Below are positions 32,404 through 42,563 of a stretch of DNA of 52,076 bases, piece after piece. Source of the DNA: Paenibacillus vietnamensis (GTDB taxonomy: Bacteria; Bacillota; Bacilli; Paenibacillales; Paenibacillaceae); assembly GCF_020169515.1 (NCBI RefSeq), contig NZ_JAHMHW010000029.1, positions 1 to 52,076 on the forward strand, written 5' to 3'. The notes under the pieces were generated by a model that had not been told where the DNA came from, did no database searches, and saw only the letters and a list, made by a program, of their open reading frames with translations. Position 1 is the stretch's first letter, and each line of letters opens with the position of its first letter. A program made the position numbers and the translations under genes.

Positions 32404-35382
32404 ATGTTAGGGGCGCTTAAGAGATGGCGTACAATAATCGTACCTTTGTTGATCTTCGCACTGCTTCTGCCGGCCGCTGCGGGAGCGGCGGGGAACGCGG
32501 GTGCGGCACAGTCGCCGGACACCGCAGAGAACGCTCCTGCCGATGCTTCGGCGGGGGAGCCGCAGGCGGAAGCCGCGGATGAGACGGGCGATCCTTATTT
32601 TCTGGACAAGCTGGCGGAATGGAAGAAAGCGGGTGCGCCGGACGAACACGACGGAAAGGTCAGCTTGTCCGCTGCCGGCTTTACGAGGGCGTCCGAAGGC
32701 GCCCATGCCGGGTCCGGTACGGTAGACGGCCGGTCGGGAGTGCTCGATTGGCGCCTGGGAAACGAGGAATGGATCGAATACGATTTTTCCGTTGAGAAGG
32801 CCGGGCTGTACAAGATCGATCTGTCTTACCGTCCCGTCACGGACGATAACCGGCGCAGACCGATTCTGCTGAACGTCTCGGTCGACGGGCGAAACGAATT
32901 TCTTGAAGCGAGATCCGTCACGCTGGACCGCCGCTGGAAGGATCCGTTCCCGGCGACTCTCGATTCGAACGGCGACCAGATCCGTCCGATGGCGGAGGAT
33001 ATCAGCGGATGGATCACGACCTCGCTTCGCGATTCGGGCGGCGCTTATGTCGATCCGCTGCAATGGTATTTGACTCCCGGGAAGCATACGCTCCGCTTCA
33101 CCAGCAACGAGCCGTTTGCACTGGACACTATCGAGCTGTCGGCTCCGGAGCAAGTTCCGGGTTACGAGACGGCAAAGCAGACGAATGCCGGCGGCGGCAG
33201 CGGAAGCGGCGAGCCGATCGTCATCGAAGCCGAGCAGGCCGATTGGAAAAGCGTCTCTTCCATCTCGCTTCGCTATGACAACGAGATTTACAGCACGCCA
33301 TATAAACGCGGGAATATTACGTATAACACGATCGACGGCTCACGCTGGTCCTCCGGCAACGGCGAAATCAGCTGGACCTTTGACGTAAAGGAAAGCGGAT
33401 ATTACAAAATCGGGATGAGGGTCAAGCAAAATTACTCCTCCAACCGTTCGTCCTTTCGGACCGTCATGATTAACGGCAAAATTCCATTCGCCGAAATGAA
33501 GGCCTACCAGTTCCCGTACGGGTCCGGCTGGCAGGGCGTTCAGCTCGAGGACGAGCAGCAGCAGCCGTACTTGTTCTATCTGGAAAAAGGAAGCAACACG
33601 ATCACGATGAGAGCAACCCAGTCTCCCGTCAAGCCGATGATCTCCGAGCTGGAGAAAACGGTAGACGAGCTGATGCTGCTGTCGGAAGATCTGAAGGCGT
33701 TGACCGGCGGTTCGAGCGACACGAACAGAACCTGGAAAATTGACAAGGAGCTGCCCGGGTTTACGGATGATCTCGGCGCGATTGCCGATAAGCTGGACGC
33801 TGTTCAGCAGCAGCTGGTCGAGGTCAACGGCAGAAAGGATGCCGTAACGCAAGGCCTTTTTACTCTGATCAAGGATATCCGCTCGATGCTGGCCGATCCG
33901 AACCAGATTCCGTACAAAACCTCCCGTTTTGTCACGATGCAGGGCAAGGTGGCCGAACTGCTGCAGCAGCTGAAAAGCCAGCCGCTTGGGCTCGACCGCA
34001 TTTTTATTGTGCCGGAGAACGAGAAGTTTCCGCAGATGGAAGCGGGCTTCTTCAAGAAGATGAAAGGAGCGTTCGTCAACTTCTTCTATTCCTTCCAGTC
34101 GAAGGAGGGGCTTAGCGGCATGGATGACGATGTGCTCAACGTCTGGGTGCTTCGCGGACGCGATTATATTAATCTTCTGCAGCAGCTGGTAGACGAGCAG
34201 TTTACGCCGACGACGGGAATAAAGGTTAAGGTGAATCTGCTTCCGGATACGAATTTGCTTGTGCTGATGAACGCGGCCGATATTGCGCCGGACGTCGCGC
34301 TCGGGCTTCCGCAGACGCTGCCGTTCGATTATGCGATCCGCAACGGGTTATACGATCTGACGAAGTTCCCGGATTTCGATACGATGTACAAGCGTTTCGC
34401 GCCGGGCACCTGGACCCCGTTCTACTATAACAAGGGATACTATGCATTGCCGGAGACGCAAAGCTTCTCCATGCTCTATTACCGGAAAGATATATTGAAA
34501 GAGCTTGGCCTCGAGGTGCCGGACACCTGGGAAGACGTGTACAACATGCTTCCGACCTTGCAGCAGAACAATCTTAACATGGCTCCGGTTCAGCATATGC
34601 CGTTTTTCTTTCAGAACGGGGCCGATTATTTCACAAAGAACGGGCTGCAGACGGCTTTGGGCACGGAAGCGGGCTATAAATCCTTCAAGGAATGGACCGA
34701 TTTGTACAACGTCTACGCCGTAGACCAGCAGCTGGCAAGCTTCTATCAGTCGTTCAGAAGCGGCACCGTGCCGATCGGCATCGCGGACTTCAGCATGTAC
34801 ATCCAGCTGGCGGTGGCGGCTCCCGAGCTGAACGGGTACTGGGGCATCGCGCCGATTCCGGGTGTCAAGCAAAGCGACGGGGAAACGGCCCGATGGATGG
34901 GCGGCAATCTGCAATCGTCCGTTATCTTCAAGAAGACGAAAAAAGCCGAGCAAAGCTGGGAGTTTCTCAAATGGTGGACCTCCGCAGAGGTACAGGAGAG
35001 ATACGGCTCCGATCTGGAGACGATTAACGGCCTGTCCTTCCGCTGGAACACCTCGAATATCGAAGCGTTCGTCCATCTGCCGTGGAAGCAGGAGGATTTG
35101 AACGCGATTCTCGAGCAATGGCGCTGGTACAAGGAAATTCCGAACGTTCCGGGCAGCTATTTCCTGGAGAGGGAGCTGCAAAACGCCTGGAACCGGAGCG
35201 TCGTCGACGGAATCAATTACCGCAGCTCGCTTGAAACGTCGATCGGGGAGATCGAAAGGGAGATGCAAAGGAAAATGCAAGAGTTCGGCATTATCGACAG
35301 CGGGGGCAAAGTCCTCCGGCCGCTTGAGCTGCCTGAAGTCAACAAGCCATGGGAAGGGGTGAACCCGTATGTCCGAAAGTAG
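32404..35382 (+). CDS. Giant solute-binding protein with two carbohydrate-binding-like domains
   Basis: The 992-residue protein has a signal peptide (KRWRTIIVPLLIFALLLPAA) but no lipobox cysteine. Two beta-sandwich modules follow: about 75-245 (YDFSVEKAGLYKIDLSYRPV, FLEARSVTLDRRW) and about 270-430 (VIEAEQADWKSV, WTFDVKESGYYKIGMRVKQN), resembling CBM35/CBM6-like modules. A helical spacer follows (about 430-570). The C-terminal ~400 residues are an SBP_bac_1 sugar-binding fold (LLQQLVDEQFTPTTGIKVKV; LPETQSFSMLYYRKDILKEL; WEFLKWWTSAEVQERYGSD). Typical solute-binding proteins have 430-550 residues, so this one is about twice the size. It probably captures long or branched glycan pieces. The next permease gene overlaps its stop. 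Confidence 0.88.
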   Translation: MLGALKRWRTIIVPLLIFALLLPAAAGAAGNAGAAQSPDTAENAPADASAGEPQAEAADETGDPYFLDKLAEWKKAGAPDEHDGKVSLSAAGFTRASEGAHAGSGTVDGRSGVLDWRLGNEEWIEYDFSVEKAGLYKIDLSYRPVTDDNRRRPILLNVSVDGRNEFLEARSVTLDRRWKDPFPATLDSNGDQIRPMAEDISGWITTSLRDSGGAYVDPLQWYLTPGKHTLRFTSNEPFALDTIELSAPEQVPGYETAKQTNAGGGSGSGEPIVIEAEQADWKSVSSISLRYDNEIYSTPYKRGNITYNTIDGSRWSSGNGEISWTFDVKESGYYKIGMRVKQNYSSNRSSFRTVMINGKIPFAEMKAYQFPYGSGWQGVQLEDEQQQPYLFYLEKGSNTITMRATQSPVKPMISELEKTVDELMLLSEDLKALTGGSSDTNRTWKIDKELPGFTDDLGAIADKLDAVQQQLVEVNGRKDAVTQGLFTLIKDIRSMLADPNQIPYKTSRFVTMQGKVAELLQQLKSQPLGLDRIFIVPENEKFPQMEAGFFKKMKGAFVNFFYSFQSKEGLSGMDDDVLNVWVLRGRDYINLLQQLVDEQFTPTTGIKVKVNLLPDTNLLVLMNAADIAPDVALGLPQTLPFDYAIRNGLYDLTKFPDFDTMYKRFAPGTWTPFYYNKGYYALPETQSFSMLYYRKDILKELGLEVPDTWEDVYNMLPTLQQNNLNMAPVQHMPFFFQNGADYFTKNGLQTALGTEAGYKSFKEWTDLYNVYAVDQQLASFYQSFRSGTVPIGIADFSMYIQLAVAAPELNGYWGIAPIPGVKQSDGETARWMGGNLQSSVIFKKTKKAEQSWEFLKWWTSAEVQERYGSDLETINGLSFRWNTSNIEAFVHLPWKQEDLNAILEQWRWYKEIPNVPGSYFLERELQNAWNRSVVDGINYRSSLETSIGEIEREMQRKMQEFGIIDSGGKVLRPLELPEVNKPWEGVNPYVRK

Positions 35383-36352
35383 TGCGCAAATTTTAAAAAA
35401 TAACGACGCCCATTCCGGCATGGCCGTCCGCACGAGGGGAAAGGCGTCCGAGCTGCTGAGGGAAATGTGGCGGTCCCGGTTGTCATATCTGTTCATCGCG
35501 CCTTTTATGCTCTGTTTCATAGTGTTTATTATGATTCCGGTCGTTTGTGCGTTCGCGCTCAGCTTTATGTCCTATAACTCGCTTGAGCCGCCGCGTTTTA
35601 TCAGCTGGTCCAATTTCCGCTATATGATTTCGGAGGATTTGCTGTTTCTGCAATATGCGCTGCCTAATACGTTCAAATTTGCGGTCATTGCGGGACCTTG
35701 CGGCTACGTCGCCTCCTTCCTGCTGGCATGGCTGATCACCATCCTTCCCGGGCGCTCGCGCAAATGGTTTGCGCTCGCTATGTATTCCCCGTCGCTGATG
35801 GGAGGGGTCGCCATGACAATCGTCTGGCTGCCGCTCCTCAGCGGCGACAGGATCGGCTACCTGAACAGCTTCATGCTCGAGTGGGGGTTCATCAGCGACC
35901 CTGTGCTGTGGGTGACAAGCAAGGAGCATCTGATGACATCCATGATCGTCGTAACGCTATGGTCCAGCATGGGGATCGGCTTTCTGGCGATGATGGCGGG
36001 CATTTTGAACGTAAATCCCGAGCTTTACGAAGCGGGAAGGCTGGACGGCATCAAATCCAGGCTCGAGGAAATCTGGTACATTACGGTACCGTCCATGAAG
36101 CCTCAAATGCTGTTCGGCGCGGTCATGGCGATCGTCGGCACATTCAAGGCGGGCAGCATCGGCACCGAGCTGTCGGGCATGAACCCTACGCCGCAGTATG
36201 CCGGCCATCTGATCATGAACCAGATTGACGATTACGGCTTTATCCGCTTCGAGCTGGGTTATGCATCCGCTTTGTCCGTGTTCCTGCTGCTGCTCATGTA
36301 TTTATCCAATAAGTTTTGCTGGGGACTGTTCGGTTCAAAGGGGGATGAATAA
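35369..36352 (+). CDS. Sugar ABC transporter permease, MalF type (pair 1)
   Basis: This 327-residue membrane protein has a long cytoplasmic N-terminus and six or more hydrophobic segments from residue 34 (LSYLFIAPFMLCFIVFIMIP). The EAA loop EAGRLDGIKSRLEEIWYITV (about 220) docks to the ATPase. Its start overlaps the end of the solute-binding-protein gene by 14 bases, indicating coupled translation. Together with the gene at 36355 it forms the channel for the 992-residue binding protein. Confidence 0.93.
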   Translation: MSESSAQILKNNDAHSGMAVRTRGKASELLREMWRSRLSYLFIAPFMLCFIVFIMIPVVCAFALSFMSYNSLEPPRFISWSNFRYMISEDLLFLQYALPNTFKFAVIAGPCGYVASFLLAWLITILPGRSRKWFALAMYSPSLMGGVAMTIVWLPLLSGDRIGYLNSFMLEWGFISDPVLWVTSKEHLMTSMIVVTLWSSMGIGFLAMMAGILNVNPELYEAGRLDGIKSRLEEIWYITVPSMKPQMLFGAVMAIVGTFKAGSIGTELSGMNPTPQYAGHLIMNQIDDYGFIRFELGYASALSVFLLLLMYLSNKFCWGLFGSKGDE

Positions 36353-36354
36353 AG

Positions 36355-37251
36355 ATGGCAATGCCGCTAATCCGCAAGCCTTTCCGTTTCAGGAGGCGGT
36401 CCAAGCTGTTCCGGATGAGCCGTTTCGAGAAAGTAGTCGTTTTCCTGCTCGTTCTGTTCAGCGCGTTTATGCTTCTGCCGCTTGTCTATATTTTCAATCA
36501 CGCGTTTAAGCCCTATGAGGAATTGTTCGTTTACCCGCCGACGATTTGGGCACGAAATCCGTCGTTTCAAAACTTCGTAGAGCTGTTCCAAATGACGTCG
36601 GACTCGGTCGTTCCGGTTACGCGCTACATTTTCAACAGCTTATCCGTAGCCGTGCTGAGCGTCATTGCCGTGACGGGAGTAAGCGCATTATGCGCCTACC
36701 CGCTGTCCAAGCACAAGTTTCCGGGAGATAAGCTCGTATTTGCGACCATTATGCTCACGCTGCTATTTGCGCCGGAGACCGTTTCGATACCGCGTTATCT
36801 CGTTGTCAGCCATTTAGGCATCATGAACACTTACTGGGGCCATATTTTGCCTATGGTAGCCGTACCGGTCGGCGTCTTCTTAATGAAGCAGTTCATCGAC
36901 CAGATTCCGAACGAGCTGCTCGAATCGGCCCGGCTGGACGGCGCGAGGGAGATTATGGTGTTCCTGCGGATCGTCGTCCCTGTCATTTTGCCGGCGGTCG
37001 CTACAATCGGCATTATCTCGTTCCAGTCCGCCTGGGGCAACACCGAGACGTCGACTCTATTCATGCAGGATGAGCAGATGAAGACCTTTCCGTTCTTTAT
37101 CTCGACTCTGACAACGAATATGGCGAACAACGTGGCAAGGCAGGGGGCCGCCGCCGCCGCCGCGCTGTTCATGTTCATTCCGAACCTGATTATTTTCCTC
37201 GTATTCCAGAGCAAGGTCATTGCAACAATGGCCCATTCCGGCATCAAATGA
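36355..37251 (+). CDS. Sugar ABC transporter permease, MalG type (pair 1)
   Basis: The 298-residue protein is a MalG-like permease. It has six membrane segments starting near residue 27 (VVVFLLVLFSAFMLLPLVYI) and the EAA motif ESARLDGAREIMVFLRIVVP (about 191). The ATG lies 2 bases after the stop of the MalF-type gene. It completes the first permease pair. Confidence 0.94.
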   Translation: MAMPLIRKPFRFRRRSKLFRMSRFEKVVVFLLVLFSAFMLLPLVYIFNHAFKPYEELFVYPPTIWARNPSFQNFVELFQMTSDSVVPVTRYIFNSLSVAVLSVIAVTGVSALCAYPLSKHKFPGDKLVFATIMLTLLFAPETVSIPRYLVVSHLGIMNTYWGHILPMVAVPVGVFLMKQFIDQIPNELLESARLDGAREIMVFLRIVVPVILPAVATIGIISFQSAWGNTETSTLFMQDEQMKTFPFFISTLTTNMANNVARQGAAAAAALFMFIPNLIIFLVFQSKVIATMAHSGIK

Positions 37252-37270
37252 AACCGCGGGAGGAGAAGCT

Positions 37271-39415
37271 ATGAAGCCTTCACAATTAAACATGATCCGT
37301 CTCCTGCGGGGCTTGCTGGCCGTGTGCCTCGTATGGGTCGCTTTTCCGGCGGTTGTATCCGCCGATTATCCTTATTCAACCAATTACAAATCCGGAACCG
37401 GTTCACTTGTGTGGACGCAGGCCGCTTTCGCGCCGGAGCAGGTGCTTGGCAGGGATATATTTATCGCTGATCCGAACGATCCGTCGAAGCAAGTGCAGTC
37501 GCCGCTCGCGCAGCCGCGCGATCTGTTCATCGATTCCGAAGACCGGATGTATGTCGCCGATTCGGGCAACAACCGGATTGTCCTGTTTCACCCGAACGGC
37601 GAATTCGACCGGATTTTGCCGGCGCTCGAAGGAACGCCGCTGTCGAATCCGCAAGGCCTGTTCGTCGATGGGAAAAACCATCTTTATGTCGCCGATACCG
37701 GCAACGCCAGGGTCGTTATGCTCGACCGGCAGGGTAAGCTGCTGAAGGAGTACAAGCTTCCGGAATCGAGGTTCATTCCGGAGGATTACCGCTTCGAGCC
37801 GATCAAAGTGGCGGTCGATAAACGCGGATTTTTGTACATTGTATCGCTCGGAAGCTATAACGGGCTGCTGCAGCTCGATCCCGAAGGCGGCTTTGTCCGC
37901 TTCTTCGCAGCCAATAAGGTTCCGTTCACGGTCCTCGACTCGATCAAGCGAATGTTTTATTCGAAGGAAATGTACGAGAAGCAGCTCAGCAAGCTGCCTC
38001 CGGCTATCAACAACGTGAACATCGACGATCGGGGGTTTACGTACACGGTTTCTTTCGGGGAGCAGCTGGACAGCGAACAGGTGAAGAAGCTGAACAATGC
38101 CGGCAAACATTTCCTCGGTGCCGGAAGCAACCTGGGGCCGGGCAATAATACGTTCGGCGAGTACCGGTTCCGCACGGCCGCTCAGAAGGCGAATCTGAAG
38201 GACATCGCTATCGACGCGAGCGGCAACTTCTCCGTGATCGACGGAGATTCCAAGATGGTCAGCCAATATGATGCATTCGGCAACCTGCTGTTCTTTTGGT
38301 CCGGCGATGCGAGCCCGAACACGACGCAGCTCGGCATCGTCAAGAGCCCGGCGGCCATCGACATCAATTCGAAGAACGAGCTGTTCATTTTGGACGATAA
38401 CGCGAATTTGATCCAGACGTACCATCAGACCGAGTTCGGCGCGCTCGTCTATAAGGCGAACAACCTTACCGTTGACGGAAGGTATAAGGAAGCCGAGCCG
38501 CTATGGCGCGAGGTGCTTCATCTTAACGCGTATTATGCGCCCGCGATGATCGGTCTTGCCCAGTCCGCCTACGCCAGTAAGGATTTTGCGGAGGCGAAGA
38601 AGCTGTTCCTGGACGCGGGCATTCAGGAAGGGTTCTCGAACGCTTTCTGGAAAATCCGCCTGCAATGGTTCCAGGACCGATTCGGTTTCTTTATGAACGT
38701 TTTTCTGGCGGCGGTTGTCGTGTTTCTCGCGTATAAAATGGCGGCAAAACGTTTTCCGGCGCTGCAAAATCCGCCGATCCGGCTTCGGATACGGTCCCGC
38801 TTGCTGGGGCAGCTGAAGCATTCGCTGTACGTGCTGCGCCATCCGATCGACGGCTTCTCCGCGCTCCGTTACGAGAATAAGGGCAGCTACTTGAGCGCAT
38901 TCATTATCCTGGCGCTGGCTTATATCTCTTATGCGGTGTCCCGGACGCAAACGAGCTTTACCTTTAATATGGAAGCGATCAAGCCGATCAGCGGAATGAC
39001 CGTCTTTCTCCAGTTTTTCCTGGTGTGGATCGGATGGGTCGTATCCAATTATTTGGTCAGCAGCATTTTGCGGGGCGAGGGACGTTTCATGGACGTGTTC
39101 GTCGGCAGCGCCTATGCGCTTACGCCGTTTATCGTAGTCGGCCTGCCCCTCACGCTAATCTCGAACGGCATGTCGCTTAGCGAAGCGTCGATTTACAATT
39201 TCCTTCACCAGGGCATGATGGTATGGATCTTCCTGCTGCTCGTCTGGAAGGTTCAGTCGCTTCAAAATTACTCGGTGGGCGAAACCGTAATCAACCTGCT
39301 GTATACGGCCGGTACGATGATTGTTATCGGCGTGCTGTGCTTCATTTTGTTCGGTCTCAGCACCGAGCTGCGCAGCTTTATTTATTCGATTGTTCAGGAG
39401 GTGTCGGCGCGTTGA
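37271..39415 (+). CDS. NHL-repeat / YIP1-family membrane protein
   Basis: The ATG at 37271 follows GGGAGGAG, giving 714 residues. A signal sequence (LLRGLLAVCLVWVAFPAVVS) leads to an extracellular NHL-type beta-propeller (about 35-390; QPRDLFIDSEDRMYVADSGN and NPQGLFVDGKNHLYVADTGN are consecutive repeats). A TPR-like helical pair follows (YKEAEPLWREVLHLNAYYAP), then a YIP1-type domain with about six membrane segments (about 470-705). The role is not established. In Paenibacillaceae such genes, as far as I recall, sit next to sugar ABC permeases and DUF5696 genes, so a part in glycan capture or transporter assembly is inferred. The stop overlaps the TTG of the next gene. Confidence 0.85.
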   Translation: MKPSQLNMIRLLRGLLAVCLVWVAFPAVVSADYPYSTNYKSGTGSLVWTQAAFAPEQVLGRDIFIADPNDPSKQVQSPLAQPRDLFIDSEDRMYVADSGNNRIVLFHPNGEFDRILPALEGTPLSNPQGLFVDGKNHLYVADTGNARVVMLDRQGKLLKEYKLPESRFIPEDYRFEPIKVAVDKRGFLYIVSLGSYNGLLQLDPEGGFVRFFAANKVPFTVLDSIKRMFYSKEMYEKQLSKLPPAINNVNIDDRGFTYTVSFGEQLDSEQVKKLNNAGKHFLGAGSNLGPGNNTFGEYRFRTAAQKANLKDIAIDASGNFSVIDGDSKMVSQYDAFGNLLFFWSGDASPNTTQLGIVKSPAAIDINSKNELFILDDNANLIQTYHQTEFGALVYKANNLTVDGRYKEAEPLWREVLHLNAYYAPAMIGLAQSAYASKDFAEAKKLFLDAGIQEGFSNAFWKIRLQWFQDRFGFFMNVFLAAVVVFLAYKMAAKRFPALQNPPIRLRIRSRLLGQLKHSLYVLRHPIDGFSALRYENKGSYLSAFIILALAYISYAVSRTQTSFTFNMEAIKPISGMTVFLQFFLVWIGWVVSNYLVSSILRGEGRFMDVFVGSAYALTPFIVVGLPLTLISNGMSLSEASIYNFLHQGMMVWIFLLLVWKVQSLQNYSVGETVINLLYTAGTMIVIGVLCFILFGLSTELRSFIYSIVQEVSAR

Positions 39416-41688
39416 CGGAAGCAAGCAAATCTTACACCAAGCTGCGCAGGCTGCTTCCTTGGGCGGCGCTTTCCGCGGCCGTTATACTGGTCGTTCTGTA
39501 TGTGTGGACCCATTCCATAGGCCCCGATGAGGGACAGGCGGAGCAGGTGCAGGCACAGCAGACCGCCGTTCCCGCAGGACTGAAGCCGGCCGTGAGCTCG
39601 AACGGGGAGCTGCCTAACGAAGCCGATTTCGAGCAGGTGGCCGAAAGCGGGACGCTCGTCCTCTATGCGGATAAGAACACCGGACATTTCAAAGTCCGCG
39701 ACAAACGGGACGGGCACGAGCTGCGTTCGTACCCGGATCCGGAGGATTGGAAGCTGGAGACGATTTCCGGCGCCTGGCGGAACCACCTCCTGTCGCCAAT
39801 CGTGATGGAGACGGTCGAGAACGCTTCGAAGACGGAAGTAAAGGTAAGCAGTCTGCTGTCGATGAAAGGCGGCATTATGAGCTGGAAGCCGCTCGAAGAC
39901 GGCTTCGCCGTTACGTTCGGGATTCCATCCGTTCAGATGGCGGTTCCGATCGAGGTGCGGCTTAAGGACGATTACGTGGAAACCAAGGTCATTGACGCGG
40001 AGCTCGCCGAGGGTAAGGTTTCGCTGATTAATTTGAAGGTTTACCCGTTTCTGGGCGCGGCACAGCCGGGCGGACAGGACGGATATTTGCTTCTGCCGGA
40101 CGGCTCGGGGGCCATCTACAACATCAAGGAAAATATCTCGAACGACCGCAGCGTGTACCGCGAACCGATCTACGGCATAGACAGCGCGTTCAACTCGGTC
40201 TATACGAACCGGAAGCCGATTACGATGCCGGTATACGGGATCAAGTCGGGGGGCAGCGCCTTCCTGGCCGTTGCGGACGAAGGGGAGGAGTACGGTTACA
40301 TGTATGCGGCGCCTTCAGGCGTTTACAGCCGGTATGCCTGGGCTACCGTCGAGCATAATTACCGTCTTCAGTACTTTCAGCCAACGACGTATGACAAAGC
40401 CGCAGGTTTTTTCACGTTCAGCAAAATCAAATTCGGCGGCGACCGCAAAGTGCGTTATTACGTCCTGCCCGAATCGGCAAGCGATTATTCCGGCATGGCT
40501 GCGAAATACCGCGATTATTTAATGAAGGAGAAAGGCCTGAAGCAGCTGGAAGCAGGCGGTTCGGAGCTCCCGCTGTATCTGGACTTAATTGGCGGGGATT
40601 CGGAGAAGGGCTTCCTTCGCAACAAATTTATTACCGGAACGACGACGGACGAAGCGAAGTCGATCGTGGACCGGCTGCATGCGCAGGGCGTTCCGCGGCT
40701 GGTCGTCACCTATCAGGGCTGGCAGACCGGAGGCGCAAGCCGGATCGGCTTCGGCACGAAGGTCGACAAGCGGCTTGGCGGCAATGACGGCATGCGAAGC
40801 TTCGCCGAATACGCGAAGTCGAAGGGCGACACCGTCCTATTGCAAACCGATTACACGCTGAACACCGACGGCGACGATTTTGATCCGAAGAAGCAGGCGA
40901 TGCAGGATCAGGCGGGCTCCGTCATGAAGTTCTCCCGCCTGCAGTCGAATGACGAGGTTGCGATCGTGAGCCCTAAGGTGTCGCTGAACAAGATGAAGGA
41001 TGCGCTGAACGGCTTTGCATCGCTGGGCGTTGACGGCCTTCAGCTTTCGGGAACCGGCAATATGCTGTTCAGCGATTACAACCGCAGATCCCTCAGCAGC
41101 CGGGAGGAGGCTTCGGCGCTGCAGAGCGAATTGCTTGATACCGTGGGGTCGAAGCTTGCCGCGGTAACGGTGGCGGGCGGCAACGCCTACGCGCTGAGCG
41201 GCGCGGACGCAATCAGGCAGATGGCGGGCGATTATTCGTACGACCTGTTCCTGGACGAAGCGGTGCCTTTCGCCCAGATGTCGCTGCACGGGCTTGTGCC
41301 GTATACGATGAACTGGGGCAATGCGAGAGACGAGTACCGCAAGGATTTTCTGCGCAGTATCGAATACGGGGCGGCTCCGACATTCGGCGTGATGCATGCC
41401 AAGACGGAGAAGATGAAGAGGGCTTACACCGTCTGGCAGTACAGCTTGAATTACGACGAATGGGAAGAGGCGATCGTGAAAGAGTACAACCGCTTTAACG
41501 AAGCGCTTGGAGATGTCCAAGGCGAATTTATGACGAGCAACCGGACGATCGCTCCGAAGGTGAAGGAGTCGGTATTCTCGGGCGGAAAGAAGATTATCGT
41601 GAACTACAACGATACCGAGGTAACGGTCCTGGGAACAACGGTTCCGGCGCAAGATTTTGTAGTGGTGAAGGGGGGAGAGGCGCAATGA
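39412..41688 (+). CDS. DUF5696-family membrane-anchored protein
   Basis: The start is a TTG in a TTGA overlap with the previous stop, preceded by CAGGAGG, giving 758 residues. One N-terminal membrane segment (LPWAALSAAVILVVLYVW, residues 15-32) anchors a large extracytoplasmic part. That part starts with beta-rich sequence (about 70-300; GTLVLYADKNTGHFKVRDKR) and includes the strongly patterned YLLLPDGSGAIYN. A TIM-barrel-like half follows (about 390-690; VDGLQLSGTGNMLF, PYTMNWGNARDEYRKDFLRS). I recognise it as DUF5696. Its C-terminal half resembles glycosidase barrels, so surface glycan binding or cleavage is possible. It is translationally coupled on both sides. Confidence 0.8.
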   Translation: MTEASKSYTKLRRLLPWAALSAAVILVVLYVWTHSIGPDEGQAEQVQAQQTAVPAGLKPAVSSNGELPNEADFEQVAESGTLVLYADKNTGHFKVRDKRDGHELRSYPDPEDWKLETISGAWRNHLLSPIVMETVENASKTEVKVSSLLSMKGGIMSWKPLEDGFAVTFGIPSVQMAVPIEVRLKDDYVETKVIDAELAEGKVSLINLKVYPFLGAAQPGGQDGYLLLPDGSGAIYNIKENISNDRSVYREPIYGIDSAFNSVYTNRKPITMPVYGIKSGGSAFLAVADEGEEYGYMYAAPSGVYSRYAWATVEHNYRLQYFQPTTYDKAAGFFTFSKIKFGGDRKVRYYVLPESASDYSGMAAKYRDYLMKEKGLKQLEAGGSELPLYLDLIGGDSEKGFLRNKFITGTTTDEAKSIVDRLHAQGVPRLVVTYQGWQTGGASRIGFGTKVDKRLGGNDGMRSFAEYAKSKGDTVLLQTDYTLNTDGDDFDPKKQAMQDQAGSVMKFSRLQSNDEVAIVSPKVSLNKMKDALNGFASLGVDGLQLSGTGNMLFSDYNRRSLSSREEASALQSELLDTVGSKLAAVTVAGGNAYALSGADAIRQMAGDYSYDLFLDEAVPFAQMSLHGLVPYTMNWGNARDEYRKDFLRSIEYGAAPTFGVMHAKTEKMKRAYTVWQYSLNYDEWEEAIVKEYNRFNEALGDVQGEFMTSNRTIAPKVKESVFSGGKKIIVNYNDTEVTVLGTTVPAQDFVVVKGGEAQ

Positions 41689-42551
41689 ACGGCTGGATTC
41701 GGATGAAAAACAGAATGTCGCAGCGATACGAAGGCATCTTTCTCATTTTGCCTTGGATCATCGGATTTCTCCTGTTCGTCTCGTTTCCTCTCCTATACTC
41801 GCTCTATATGAGCTTTCATAACGTCCGCATTACCGGGACGGGCATTTTGCACGAATATGTCGGCACCAAGTACTACAACAACATTTTGTTTCAGGACGGC
41901 GGCGTCTTCTACGATCAGCTTCTGCCGTTTCTGAGACAGGTTCTGTTCATGATTCCGATCATCGTCATTTTCTCTTTCATGATTTCCATCATGCTGAACC
42001 AAAAATTTCTGGGAAGAGGCTTGTTCAGAGCGGTGTTCTTCCTGCCGGTCATCTTCTCCTCCGGCAACGTTATCGAACGTTTCTTGAGCCAGGGAAGAGG
42101 ACAGCTCGGGTTTCTGGAGCAGTTCTCGATTTCGACGGCGCTTACGCAATATTTGCCGGCTTCCTGGTCCACGCCGATCGTCAGCGTTCTGAACTCTTTC
42201 GTTCTTATTTTGTGGTATTCCGGCGTGCAGATCCTGCTGTTCCTTGCGGGCCGCCAGACGATTTCGGCGTCCGTTTACGAGGCGGCGCGCATTGACGGCG
42301 CGAATCCATGGGAGATGTTCTGGAAAATTACGCTGCCGGCTATGATGCCGTTCGTGCTGCTGAATACGATATACACGGTCGTGGATCTGTTCACCTTCCC
42401 GGGCAATCCGATCATTGCCAGCGTCAATCCGACGCAATACGGACCGACGAGCGCATTGATCTGGGTCTACTTCCTGATCATACTGCTGTTCATGGGACTG
42501 GTGATGCTGCTGCTCGGCAGGGCGGTCCGCGTCACGACGCAAACGAGGTAG
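41685..42551 (+). CDS. Sugar ABC transporter permease, MalF/UgpA type (pair 2)
   Basis: The 288-residue protein has six membrane segments (first at about 17-40, IFLILPWIIGFLLFVSFPLL) and the EAA loop EAARIDGANPWEMFWKITLP (about 201). It starts in an ATGA overlap with the DUF5696 stop. It is clearly different from the first MalF-type permease (35369), so it is not a recent duplicate. It pairs with the gene at 42564. Confidence 0.93.
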   Translation: MNGWIRMKNRMSQRYEGIFLILPWIIGFLLFVSFPLLYSLYMSFHNVRITGTGILHEYVGTKYYNNILFQDGGVFYDQLLPFLRQVLFMIPIIVIFSFMISIMLNQKFLGRGLFRAVFFLPVIFSSGNVIERFLSQGRGQLGFLEQFSISTALTQYLPASWSTPIVSVLNSFVLILWYSGVQILLFLAGRQTISASVYEAARIDGANPWEMFWKITLPAMMPFVLLNTIYTVVDLFTFPGNPIIASVNPTQYGPTSALIWVYFLIILLFMGLVMLLLGRAVRVTTQTR

Positions 42552-42563
42552 GAGGAGAGAAGG

